A stretch of 64,000 bases of DNA from Minisyncoccota bacterium (GTDB taxonomy: Bacteria; Patescibacteriota; JACMRA01). Each line of letters begins with the position of its first letter. Position 1 is the stretch's first letter. Below the pieces are notes generated by a model. That model did not search any database. It was not told where the DNA came from and worked only from the letters and a program-made list of their open reading frames with translations. A program made the position numbers and the translations under genes. This document shows positions 1 to 11,528 of this stretch, one piece after another. Where the stretch lies: contig JACMRA010000003.1 of NCBI GenBank assembly GCA_014376695.1, forward strand, positions 1 through 64,000, read 5' to 3'.

Positions 1-2156
1 AACCTAATACAACTCTTGGTAATCCAATCCCTGCTGGAACTACGGTTACTATAACTGATACTACAACTCCAGCTATTACCTTTACGGCAGTAATCAACAC
101 TAATGGAACTTATAGTCAAAGTCTTCCTGCTGGAACTTATAGTGTTACTGTAGTTGCTCCTATTGGTTACACTATTACTGGAAGTCCACTATCTAATCCA
201 ACTATTGTCACTGTTGTCCCAGGTCAAAGTAAAGATGCAGGTCAAGACGGCCTCTACTTTATTACAAGCATTAGCGGTTACGTCTTTAACGATAAAGCTA
301 ATAACGGAGCCAAAGATACTATTGATCTTCCAATTTTGGGTGTCACAATCCTCTTAACTGGCAGAGATATAAATAACCAAAATGTGAATAAACCTGCAGT
401 AACCGACACTACTGGTAAATATATATTTGATAGCCTTCTCCCGGGATTATATGTCATAACCGAAACTCAACCAATCCCCTATTTAGACGGAATTGCGTCG
501 GTGGGAACAGGTGCAAAAACCCAGGGAACTCTATCATATAACACTCAATCAGACATACAACTTGAATCCGGTAATCTCTCAATTAATAACAACTTTGCTG
601 AACTAGTATCTACTGCAATTGCAGGATTTACCTTTAACGACAGTAATAATAATGGTCAAAAAGATGCTGGCGATATAGGTATTAAGGATGTTACAATTAA
701 GCTGTCTGGAATAGATGATCGTGGAAGCGTAATTGACTTGTCAACTCAAACAAATAACGATGGTTACTACCAATTCAAAGATCTTCGACCAGGGAATTAT
801 ACAATAACTGAAATACAACCAAATAATTATTTAGATGGCAAAGACTCTCTCGGTACAAATAAGACCAATGCAACACTCAGTAACGACAAAATTGCAAATA
901 TTAATCTAGGGGAATCGATAGTAAGTGCGAATAATAACTTTGGCGAGTTGACGCCATCAAGTATTGGAGACACGGTCTGGATTGATACAAATAATAATGG
1001 TATTCAAGATATAGGAGAACCAGGTCTAAAGGATGTTAATATCCAACTATCAGGATCGGATGACTTAGGTGCAGTTACCAAAACTACCCTGACTGACATC
1101 AATGGTAAGTACCAATTCCAAAATCTTCGCCCAGGAAACTATTCTCTCGTGGCAACTATTCCAGTAGTGACAAATAAATATCGAGTCACAACCAAAAATG
1201 TAATTCCAGCCAACATCGAAAAAGATTCTGACTTTGCACTAGATACTGGCGGTCTCACGGCAAGCCTTAATAATATCAATGTCACTTCCGATTATATTAA
1301 CCTTAGCTACGATTTAGGATTATATCAATCGATAAACATCTCTGGTTACATATGGGAGGATGCCGACAAAAATGGGCTTCAAGATAACACAGAAGAATAC
1401 ATCCCAAACATCGAAGTTAAGTTATACCTATCCAGCGGTGTTCAGGTATTTGTAAATATTGATGGTGAAGATATTTCAAAAATAGTGACAGATTCTAAAG
1501 GCGATTATCGATTCGACAAACTAAGTCCAGGTGAGTACTATCTCATATTCGCAAAACCAAAATATACAGTGTTCACAACCAAAGTGACTTCCGACGGTTC
1601 AAAAAATAGCGATGTAGATAATAATGGCAAAACCAAAACATACACCTTTACATCGGGGCAAATAATAACCAATATTGACGCAGCGATTCAACCGCCCCCA
1701 CAAGAAATTATAATTACAGATCCTGTACCCTGCGGCGGTGATATATTTGGAAAAGTTGATAAATTTAACTTATTAGGTGCCAATTTTGTAAAGCTTACAA
1801 TGACCGAAAAAGCAACAGGCAAAGCCTATACATTCGAATTGCCGACCCAATCTGATGGCAAATACCAACTCAAAATTGAGTACTATGATTCAACCAAATC
1901 CAATTACGTTCAAGCAGGCAATTACAGAATTAATTACTCCACAGTTGACTACAGAGGTAGGGCGATCGGAGGTGAATATGACAGCGAAATTAAGCAATTC
2001 GAAAAATGCCTGCCACTTAAACCAGTGGAACCAACTCCATTAGCTAGTATGATTACCTTGATTAGAACAGGGGAACGAAAAAGCTTTGTAATACTATTAA
2101 GTATTGTTTTGACCCTGACAGGTACTGTAGGTGTTTCAATATACAAACGAAAGTAG
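1..2156 (+). CDS. Surface protein with SdrD B-like/Cna-B-type repeats and C-terminal sorting signal; 5' end lies outside the window
   Basis: The reading frame is open from base 3 (PNTTLGNPIPAGTTVTITDTT...) into the 336..2156 ORF, so the listed start is internal. Repeats of DxNxNGxxDxGExG..V.L.G and GxYxFxxLxPGxYxxxE. C-terminus LIRTGERKSFVILLSIVLTLTGTVGVSIYKRK (motif, TM, basic tail). Confidence 0.85.
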   Translation, partial: PNTTLGNPIPAGTTVTITDTTTPAITFTAVINTNGTYSQSLPAGTYSVTVVAPIGYTITGSPLSNPTIVTVVPGQSKDAGQDGLYFITSISGYVFNDKANNGAKDTIDLPILGVTILLTGRDINNQNVNKPAVTDTTGKYIFDSLLPGLYVITETQPIPYLDGIASVGTGAKTQGTLSYNTQSDIQLESGNLSINNNFAELVSTAIAGFTFNDSNNNGQKDAGDIGIKDVTIKLSGIDDRGSVIDLSTQTNNDGYYQFKDLRPGNYTITEIQPNNYLDGKDSLGTNKTNATLSNDKIANINLGESIVSANNNFGELTPSSIGDTVWIDTNNNGIQDIGEPGLKDVNIQLSGSDDLGAVTKTTLTDINGKYQFQNLRPGNYSLVATIPVVTNKYRVTTKNVIPANIEKDSDFALDTGGLTASLNNINVTSDYINLSYDLGLYQSINISGYIWEDADKNGLQDNTEEYIPNIEVKLYLSSGVQVFVNIDGEDISKIVTDSKGDYRFDKLSPGEYYLIFAKPKYTVFTTKVTSDGSKNSDVDNNGKTKTYTFTSGQIITNIDAAIQPPPQEIIITDPVPCGGDIFGKVDKFNLLGANFVKLTMTEKATGKAYTFELPTQSDGKYQLKIEYYDSTKSNYVQAGNYRINYSTVDYRGRAIGGEYDSEIKQFEKCLPLKPVEPTPLASMITLIRTGERKSFVILLSIVLTLTGTVGVSIYKRK

Positions 2157-2185
2157 GGGAAACCTTCGAAACCCAAAAGCAAACT

Positions 2186-2209
2186 AACACCTAGAAATAG
2201 GTGTTTTTT
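2186..2209 (+). terminator. Rho-independent terminator after the surface protein gene
   Basis: aacacctagaaataggtgtt followed by T run. Confidence 0.75.
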
Positions 2210-2289
2210 GTTATGTCAATAAACTAAGATGAGCAACTTTAGAGGAAAAAGAAGTCAACAACAGATATTGCAGGTGATATGTAAATACA

Positions 2290-2312
2290 AGCTTTACAGG
2301 TGGATTCAAAAA
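2290..2312. repeat. Left arm of 23-bp perfect inverted repeat flanking the 23S gene
   Basis: agctttacaggtggattcaaaaa is the exact reverse complement of 5556..5578. Confidence 0.9.
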
Positions 2313-2349
2313 TAGAATAGTAGCAAAAATTTAATAAAGAATTAAAATT

Positions 2350-5440
<3,091 letters not shown>

Positions 5441-5555
5441 TAAATTTTTGATACTAACTAAGAAACTTAAATTCAGATATATCTAAACTTACACATCATA
5501 ACTTTTTTAGAGCTAATCGTTGCAAAATAAATATTAGAATAAAGATGCTTTCTAC

Positions 5556-5578
5556 TTTTTGAATCCACCTGTAAAGCT
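5556..5578. repeat. Right arm of 23-bp perfect inverted repeat flanking the 23S gene (processing stem)
   Basis: tttttgaatccacctgtaaagct. Confidence 0.9.
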
Positions 5579-5735
5579 GCGAGGCTTTTTGTCTCACATT
5601 CATAATATATTGATAATATTTTTGTTTTCTCAAATTAATATCTGTTTAAACCTCGTTTTTGTTTTTATATATCAGCAAATTTGCCCAAAGATAATCTAAG
5701 GGCAATAAGAATTTTTGGTAAAAAGGGGTGCATAT

Positions 5736-7322
5736 TTACTTTGGAATTATAAATTTCAAAACGTCAGCACCTGCCACTAACAAGGATATACCCATCAATA
5801 GAAGAAATGTTAAACTAATGACAATACTCTCTATTTTTTTGTTACGTTTACCGATGATTGCCGTTAGCAAAATAATCACAAATCTACCTCCGTCGAGCGC
5901 GGGAATTGGCAACATATTCAGGACTGCCAAAGAAATCGATAGGACCGCAAAAAGATATAGTATCCCGTTGAATCCAAATTCTCCAAAGACTTTGTTGCTA
6001 ATACTACCTATTCCCACTGGGCCAGACACTGCTTGTAGTGCGTCACGGTTTTTGGCAGCTGGGTTTAGCGCCGAAAAAATTTGCCCGAGACCGTCAAAAG
6101 TCCCCTTGGTCACATCTACCATTTCTTGAGATGCTAATTGAAACACATTAAAGAAATCCCTTGGTATTCTTTTGACTCGATAACCTGTCGCTATGCCAAG
6201 CTTAAGATCACCGTCGCCAGCCTTAGTACCGTCAACCTCTTTTCTACTTTCCATTTCTCCAGAACCAAAAGTACCAATTACATCAAACTTTTGACCTTTA
6301 TATTTATTGAGGATAGTTCTTAGGTCGTCGAAGCTATTTAAGTTCGTTACATCATCCCCACCAATTTTTCTGATGTCGGATCCTTTTGGAATACCCGCAG
6401 CTTTGGCTAGGCTATTTTCACCTACCGCTTGAACATACAAACCAGTAGAAAGTCTCTGGCTGCTAGAATTTTGGGTATATTCCTTGAGTTCATTCATAAA
6501 CATTGGTTTGCCGCTGGCCGTATATACCGCTGGCAAACTTCCACCAAAATTTCCATTAGTTGGCAAAGCAATTCCAAACATTATCACAAATATCAAATAG
6601 GCAAAAACAAAATTAAAGATAATCCCACCGAAGATTATCAAGGTTTTTTGAATCAGATTTTTGCTATAAAAAGTCTCACGCCTAGCCAGTTTTGCTTGTT
6701 TCTCTATAATGGCCTCGTATTCCCATTCTACCAAAGTTTTGAGAGTGTTTAGTTTGGAGATTATTAGTTGCTTAATTTTTGAGAGTAATTCAGGATCGCT
6801 CGCGTCTAGATTTTGCGGAAGTGATTTGTACTTTATAATCGATGGATCTATCGCCCTTATTTCAACTGAAGTTAGTTCAATCAGGTTTTGGTTCTGGTTA
6901 ATCGCCTTGCAAAACCATTCCCAACTTGAGTCGTAGCTCAAACTATTGTCTATTATAACAGCCTCTACATCTTGATTAGAGATCAATTCATATGTCCTTT
7001 GCTTGATATAATCTGATTTGGCATTTGGATTTTTGAGATTATTCTGATAATCAGCCTCATCTATTGCGTCGTTATCACCAAATATACGGACAAAGCCTCC
7101 TAGCAACCACGGGTAAATTGACCAGGTAATTTTTCGCCACACAAATTTGATGCGGTGCTTGGTTAGGGGTAACCCGATAGCGAACTCGGGGATTTTGACT
7201 TTGAACAGTCTGGCTATTAATAGATGACCCATTTCGTGTACGACGACAAGTGGAGTTAATATGATAATGAACCAAAATAAGATTTGGGCGATATTGATAA
7301 ACGTATTGATTAATGTTTCCAT
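5736..7322 (-). CDS. Site-2 membrane metalloprotease, RseP/RIP (M50) family, with PDZ domain
   Basis: VVVHEMGHLLIARLFKVKIPEFAIGLP; PDZ-like AAGIPKGSDIRKIGG; NMLPIPALDGGR. Confidence 0.9.
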   Translation of the reverse strand: METLINTFINIAQILFWFIIILTPLVVVHEMGHLLIARLFKVKIPEFAIGLPLTKHRIKFVWRKITWSIYPWLLGGFVRIFGDNDAIDEADYQNNLKNPNAKSDYIKQRTYELISNQDVEAVIIDNSLSYDSSWEWFCKAINQNQNLIELTSVEIRAIDPSIIKYKSLPQNLDASDPELLSKIKQLIISKLNTLKTLVEWEYEAIIEKQAKLARRETFYSKNLIQKTLIIFGGIIFNFVFAYLIFVIMFGIALPTNGNFGGSLPAVYTASGKPMFMNELKEYTQNSSSQRLSTGLYVQAVGENSLAKAAGIPKGSDIRKIGGDDVTNLNSFDDLRTILNKYKGQKFDVIGTFGSGEMESRKEVDGTKAGDGDLKLGIATGYRVKRIPRDFFNVFQLASQEMVDVTKGTFDGLGQIFSALNPAAKNRDALQAVSGPVGIGSISNKVFGEFGFNGILYLFAVLSISLAVLNMLPIPALDGGRFVIILLTAIIGKRNKKIESIVISLTFLLLMGISLLVAGADVLKFIIPK

Positions 7323-7516
7323 ATGATAATGATATTATTAGCTATCTTACCCAATAATTATTAATCACATAACCAATATTAGTCAAAGTCAGTCAAATTT
7401 AACTTTCAATTTTTTATTTATGTGTTGACAATTTTTTATTTATAAGAAATTACTTTATATAAAAGAAGTTCAGATTTTTATATCTGTCAAGATTATTCCC
7501 AACCGCCATTCAAATT

Positions 7517-8014
7517 ATGTCAAGAAGAAAAAGAGTTCTAAAGCGACCAGTTATTTTAGCTGATAAAAATTTCGGAAGTATCCTAGTTAGTAAGCTAATC
7601 AACCGCGTAATGTGGAGCGGCAAAAAAACTATTGCTAGCCGAATTGTAACCACAGCCTTGATGGAAGCTGCCAAAGAGGTAGAAGTAACCGAAGTTGAAT
7701 TGCTAGATGCAGTACTCGACCAAGTCACCCCAAAGGTAGAAGTCCAATCAATGCGAGTTGGAGGTGCCAACTACCAAGTACCAATGGAACCACGTCCAGA
7801 GCGAGCTTTGCGACTTGCGCTCACTTGGATTGTTGACTCAGCCCGCAAAATGAAAGGCAAACCAATGAATCTCAAACTCAAGCAGATTATGGTCGAGTCC
7901 TTCAACGGTCAAGGTCCAGCTGTTGCCAAGCGAAATGCAGTCCACCAAACAGCCGCTGGTAACCGAGCCTTCACCCACCTTGCCTACCGAGCCAAAAAGA
8001 AGGCTAGCGCGTAA
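7517..8014 (+). CDS. rpsG: 30S ribosomal protein S7
   Basis: MSRRKRVLKRPV...VGGANYQVPMEPRPERALRLALTWIV...NRAFTHLAYRAKK. Confidence 0.95.
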   Translation: MSRRKRVLKRPVILADKNFGSILVSKLINRVMWSGKKTIASRIVTTALMEAAKEVEVTEVELLDAVLDQVTPKVEVQSMRVGGANYQVPMEPRPERALRLALTWIVDSARKMKGKPMNLKLKQIMVESFNGQGPAVAKRNAVHQTAAGNRAFTHLAYRAKKKASA

Positions 8015-8040
8015 GCCCTTAGTAAATCAAATCGTATTTT

Positions 8041-8066
8041 ACCTCCGTTCTGGAGGTATTTTTTTT
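8041..8066 (+). terminator. Terminator after rpsG
   Basis: acctccgttctggaggt + T8. Confidence 0.85.
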
Positions 8067-8113
8067 AAGTGTTTCTTGGCTAGAGTTTACTTTTAACCTA
8101 TTAAAATCAAATA

Positions 8114-8155
8114 CTTGACTAAGCAGTGTGTGTGTGTTAGCATTTGAGTAGATAC
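8114..8155 (+). promoter_or_regulatory. Promoter module of small secreted peptide 1
   Basis: TTGACT-17 nt (contains TG repeat)-TAGCAT; near-identical element at 9801-9840. Confidence 0.6.
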
Positions 8156-8219
8156 AAGGCTATTAGTCGGTGCATCTTTTTTACAGTTTTCAAAATACAA
8201 TCAAATCCAGAGGTCTTTC

Positions 8220-8429
8220 ATGAAACGTCGAGTACTTCTTCCTTTTGCCCTAATTACTAGTTTATTAATCAATTTACCTGCCCAGGCAACAGTCGTTAAA
8301 CTCGGTGGGCCATGCATTAAATTAGTAAAATTAAAAGGAGGCAAAGCCCGGCTAAGCCCCGGTACATTTCAAGAAATATTTGTAAGAAATCCTGATGGCA
8401 CAAGGTCGACAATGCTTTTTTGTAAATAA
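8220..8429 (+). CDS. Small secreted basic peptide 1 (69 aa, predicted signal peptide, two Cys)
   Basis: MKRRVLLPFALITSLLINLPAQA|TVVKLGGPCIKLVKLKGGKARL...; paralogous to 9900..10121; upstream AGAGGT SD-like. Confidence 0.7.
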   Translation: MKRRVLLPFALITSLLINLPAQATVVKLGGPCIKLVKLKGGKARLSPGTFQEIFVRNPDGTRSTMLFCK

Positions 8430-8645
8430 TAATAGCTTTTTGCCTTAATTGTTTTTGAAACCTGTATAATTTAGACCCAACTTAAATTACAAGTATCAAA
8501 ATTCTACGGAACCTCTGTAGAAAAACAACCCCCCAAGCAATTGGGGTGGTTTTATGGGCAGTAATACTTTAAAGTTTGACAACTTACAGAAATAGTACTA
8601 TTTTTAACAAGTTAACTTAACAAAAACTATATAAATATTGTAAGT

Positions 8646-9794
8646 ATGCAAAAACTCATCTCCCGCTATCTTAAGCCCCAAATCCTCGAAGTCTTACATC
8701 AAGGAAAAGTAATAGTCCTATACGGTGCAAGGCGAACTGGTAAAACTACCCTAGTCAAAGACATTTTAGTTGATTATGCTGAAACTGGTCGGTACCTAAA
8801 CTGCGATTTATTGAGTGATAGAAATATGCTCCAAACTACTGATCACCGTGAGTTATTTAGTTATCTTGGAGGGTACAAATTGGTAGTTATCGACGAAGCT
8901 CAAAGCATCCCTAATATTGGATTAGTACTAAAAATTCTCGTAGATACCTTCCCCGAAATACAAGTTATCGCCATCGGTAGCTCTAGTTTTGATTTGGCTA
9001 ATAAGATTGGTGAACCTCTTACAGGTCGCTCACGACAATTTATGATGTTTCCGCTCTCTCTCGGTGAAATTGGTGAAAGTGGTTATGACCGGTTAAGTAT
9101 AGAATCTGGGCTTGGTAATTTACTTAGATTCGGTAGTATGCCATCAGTTTTTGACAGACCCGAAAGTCAGGCCATCCCCGAAATCCAAGAAATCGCAACT
9201 AACTATCTTTATCGAGATGTTCTAATGCATGAAAAACTCAAAAAATCTGAATTGCTCGATAATTTGCTAGAAGTTCTAGCATTGCAATTAGGCAGTGAAG
9301 TCTCATACAATGAATTAGCTCAAACACTCAATACCTCACCACAAACCATCCAAAAATATATTGAACTATTAGAAAAATCCTTTGTCGTTTTTCGCATAAA
9401 ATCTCTGTGTCGCAACCCTCGAAAAGAACTCGAAATCAAAAATAGTCGCAAGGTATATTTCTACGATCTAGGTGTCCGTAACAGCATTGTCAGAAATTTT
9501 AATCCAATTAATCTTAGAACAGATATAGGAGCTCTATGGGAAAACTTTTGCATACTCGAATTAATGAAAAAACTAAACAGAGATCAAATATTTTATAATC
9601 AATATTTTTGGAGGACAAAAGGCGCGATGAAAGAAATTGATCTAGTTATAGATTACGGGGGGCAGTTAAAAGCATACGAATTCAAATGGAATCAAAAGAA
9701 AATTCCCAAATTCCCAACCCAATTTCAATCATTTTATACCGGTGCAACTTTTACGGTTGTTAATTCTCAGAACTTTTGGAATGAACTGGTTTAA
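8646..9794 (+). CDS. AAA-type ATPase with C-terminal DUF4143 domain
   Basis: VIVLYGARRTGKTTLVKDIL (Walker A), LVVIDEAQ (Walker B), KVYFYDLGVRNSI...ALWENFCILELMK. Confidence 0.88.
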   Translation: MQKLISRYLKPQILEVLHQGKVIVLYGARRTGKTTLVKDILVDYAETGRYLNCDLLSDRNMLQTTDHRELFSYLGGYKLVVIDEAQSIPNIGLVLKILVDTFPEIQVIAIGSSSFDLANKIGEPLTGRSRQFMMFPLSLGEIGESGYDRLSIESGLGNLLRFGSMPSVFDRPESQAIPEIQEIATNYLYRDVLMHEKLKKSELLDNLLEVLALQLGSEVSYNELAQTLNTSPQTIQKYIELLEKSFVVFRIKSLCRNPRKELEIKNSRKVYFYDLGVRNSIVRNFNPINLRTDIGALWENFCILELMKKLNRDQIFYNQYFWRTKGAMKEIDLVIDYGGQLKAYEFKWNQKKIPKFPTQFQSFYTGATFTVVNSQNFWNELV

Positions 9795-9800
9795 AATTGA

Positions 9801-9840
9801 CTTGACTAAGTAGTGTGTGTGTTAGCATTTGAGTAGATAC
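9801..9840 (+). promoter_or_regulatory. Promoter module of small secreted peptide 2
   Basis: TTGACT-15 nt (shorter TG repeat)-TAGCAT; duplicate of 8114-8155. Confidence 0.6.
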
Positions 9841-9899
9841 GACGATCAGTTTTTTCTACTTTATATTCGGTTTCAAATATTCAATCAGGAGTTTTTCTC

Positions 9900-10121
9900 A
9901 TGAAACGTTCAATTCTTGCTCTAGGTGTCAGTTTCGCTTTCAGCCTTTCTATAGCTTTCCCACTGTCTGTTCAAGCAGCAGCTGCTCCTAAACTTGGGGC
10001 TCCATGTATTAAATTAGTAAAAAAGAAGGGTGGAAAAGCCCGGCTGGGGGCTGGTTTCTTTCAAGATAAAATAATCAGAAACAAGGACGGGACTATGGCC
10101 ACAAAACTGTGGTGTCGGTAA
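9900..10121 (+). CDS. Small secreted basic peptide 2 (73 aa)
   Basis: MKRSILALGVSFAFSLSIAFPLSVQAA|AAPKLGAPCIKLVKKKGGKARLGAGFFQDKIIRNKDGTMATKLWCR; AGGAG upstream of ATG. Confidence 0.7.
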   Translation: MKRSILALGVSFAFSLSIAFPLSVQAAAAPKLGAPCIKLVKKKGGKARLGAGFFQDKIIRNKDGTMATKLWCR

Positions 10122-10224
10122 TTTTTGAAACCTGTAATTTAGATCATCTCTAAACCAAGTATCAAAGTTCTATAGAACTTCTGTAGAATAACAATAAGCC
10201 CCGCTAGAAACAATTGGGGTGATT

Positions 10225-10688
10225 TTATCCCTGGGTGATAGTTGGTGAAATAAATTCAATGAAGTTCTCGCGATTAATTAGCTCAAGTGTACTCCCTGGA
10301 TATTGAGTTGTAAATTGGTAGGAACCTTTGGTCATTTTTGACTTGTTGTATTTGAACTCATAGCCGTGCAAGACTCCGTCAACGTCCTCTACAAAGTCAA
10401 TCTCATTCTGATTAGATGTTCGCCAAAAATAATACTTGCCGTATTTTTGATTGTTATAATTATATTTGAATCTCTCGCTCACACAAAAATTTTCCCAAAG
10501 AGCCCCAATATCACCGCGTAGGTTCAATTGATTAAATCTCTCCAAAAAACTGTTACGAATACCCAAATCCCAAAAATAAATCTTAAATGATCTCGTTAAT
10601 TCATTATTGCCATCGCGAGTGTAGTTTTAGCAATCTTATGGTTGTCCAATGTCTCTATAACCTGACCTTCTATTGTTCGTTGATACAT
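10225..10688 (-). pseudogene. Internally deleted AAA/DUF4143 ATPase remnant
   Basis: Minus strand from ~10688 encodes MYQRTIEGQVIETLDNHKIAKTTLAMAIMN* (degenerate N-terminus/Walker A), followed in another frame by ..NELTRSFKIYFWDLGIRNSFLERF...DFVEDVDGVLHGYEFKYN (DUF4143 C-terminus). Confidence 0.75.
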
Positions 10689-10784
10689 ATATTTATAATT
10701 TTTTATGTAGTCTAATACCTAAATGTATAGTTTTTTCGGTAGTTTGCTAAGTCAGAATAAAAAAATATTAAGTTGGCCGGGCAT

Positions 10785-11162
10785 CTAAATCATAGATACA
10801 AAATCTAAGCTATTAGTCATATAATTAACCACTAAATTTGACTTATTGCTCCTGCAGATTTTTTCGAGAAAGGCCGTACCAAGAATACAGTCAATTTCCT
10901 GCGGTAGGATTACTGTTACCACGTTATAAGACGCAGCGATCTCCGGTAACTCGAATATAACATTAGCCAGCCGGGTCAAAATAGCTTTGCCATCACCAAG
11001 AATGGTATTACTAGCTTTGCCTGGGATTGGAATAAGTTTTAGACTTTGGGCAACTTTGGCATTAATTAGTAAGTCCCCGTCAAAACCCGTATCGACCACA
11101 CACCTGAGGTAGCGACTATTGGAATCGGATTGAAGAAGGCAATCTAAATACAGGTATTTCAT
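10785..11162 (-). CDS. Retropepsin-like (clan AA) aspartic protease
   Basis: CVVDTGFDGDLLINAKVAQSLKL...IDCILGTAFLEKI; likely start MKYLYLDC at 11162 (ORF open to 11195). Confidence 0.75.
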   Translation of the reverse strand: MKYLYLDCLLQSDSNSRYLRCVVDTGFDGDLLINAKVAQSLKLIPIPGKASNTILGDGKAILTRLANVIFELPEIAASYNVVTVILPQEIDCILGTAFLEKICRSNKSNLVVNYMTNSLDFVSMI

Positions 11163-11421
11163 CGTTTTTTGCGGTGAGGATAGGGTTGTAGTCATACAGG
11201 TCGTTGGAGGTTTTTATATTAATAATTGGGAGGGAGGATTCGACGGTAATTTGTTTTTTGGGGATTTGTTTGGCTTGAGATTCTAGTATTTGAGTTGCAA
11301 AGTCGCGAAATAGCTTGGCTAGGGTCGTTTGTTTGGTGTGAGCCAGTTGCTTAAGATTACTATAGAGGGACTTATCTAACTGGATATTAAGCGTGGCTAA
11401 ATCTTTGGTTGTAGTAGTCAT
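11116..11421 (-). CDS. Ribbon-helix-helix-like small regulator/antitoxin-like protein
   Basis: LATLNIQLDKSLYSNLKQLAHTKQTTLAKLFRDFATQIL; immediately upstream of and overlapping the protease gene. Confidence 0.6.
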   Translation of the reverse strand: MTTTTKDLATLNIQLDKSLYSNLKQLAHTKQTTLAKLFRDFATQILESQAKQIPKKQITVESSLPIINIKTSNDLYDYNPILTAKNDEIPVFRLPSSIRFQ

Positions 11422-11429
11422 ATATAATT

Positions 11430-11458
11430 ATTGTAGTAGTATCATATACTATTGTCAA
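11430..11458 (-). promoter_or_regulatory. Promoter with palindromic operator in the spacer, for the RHH-protease operon
   Basis: Minus strand TTGACA-17-TACAAT; spacer contains the perfect palindrome TAGTATATGATACTA (11437..11451). Confidence 0.75.
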
Positions 11459-11528
11459 GAGGAAGTGAATAGAAAAAACAACAAACCCCATTTGTCAACC
11501 AGGTGGGTAGTTTTATGCACGACTTTAA

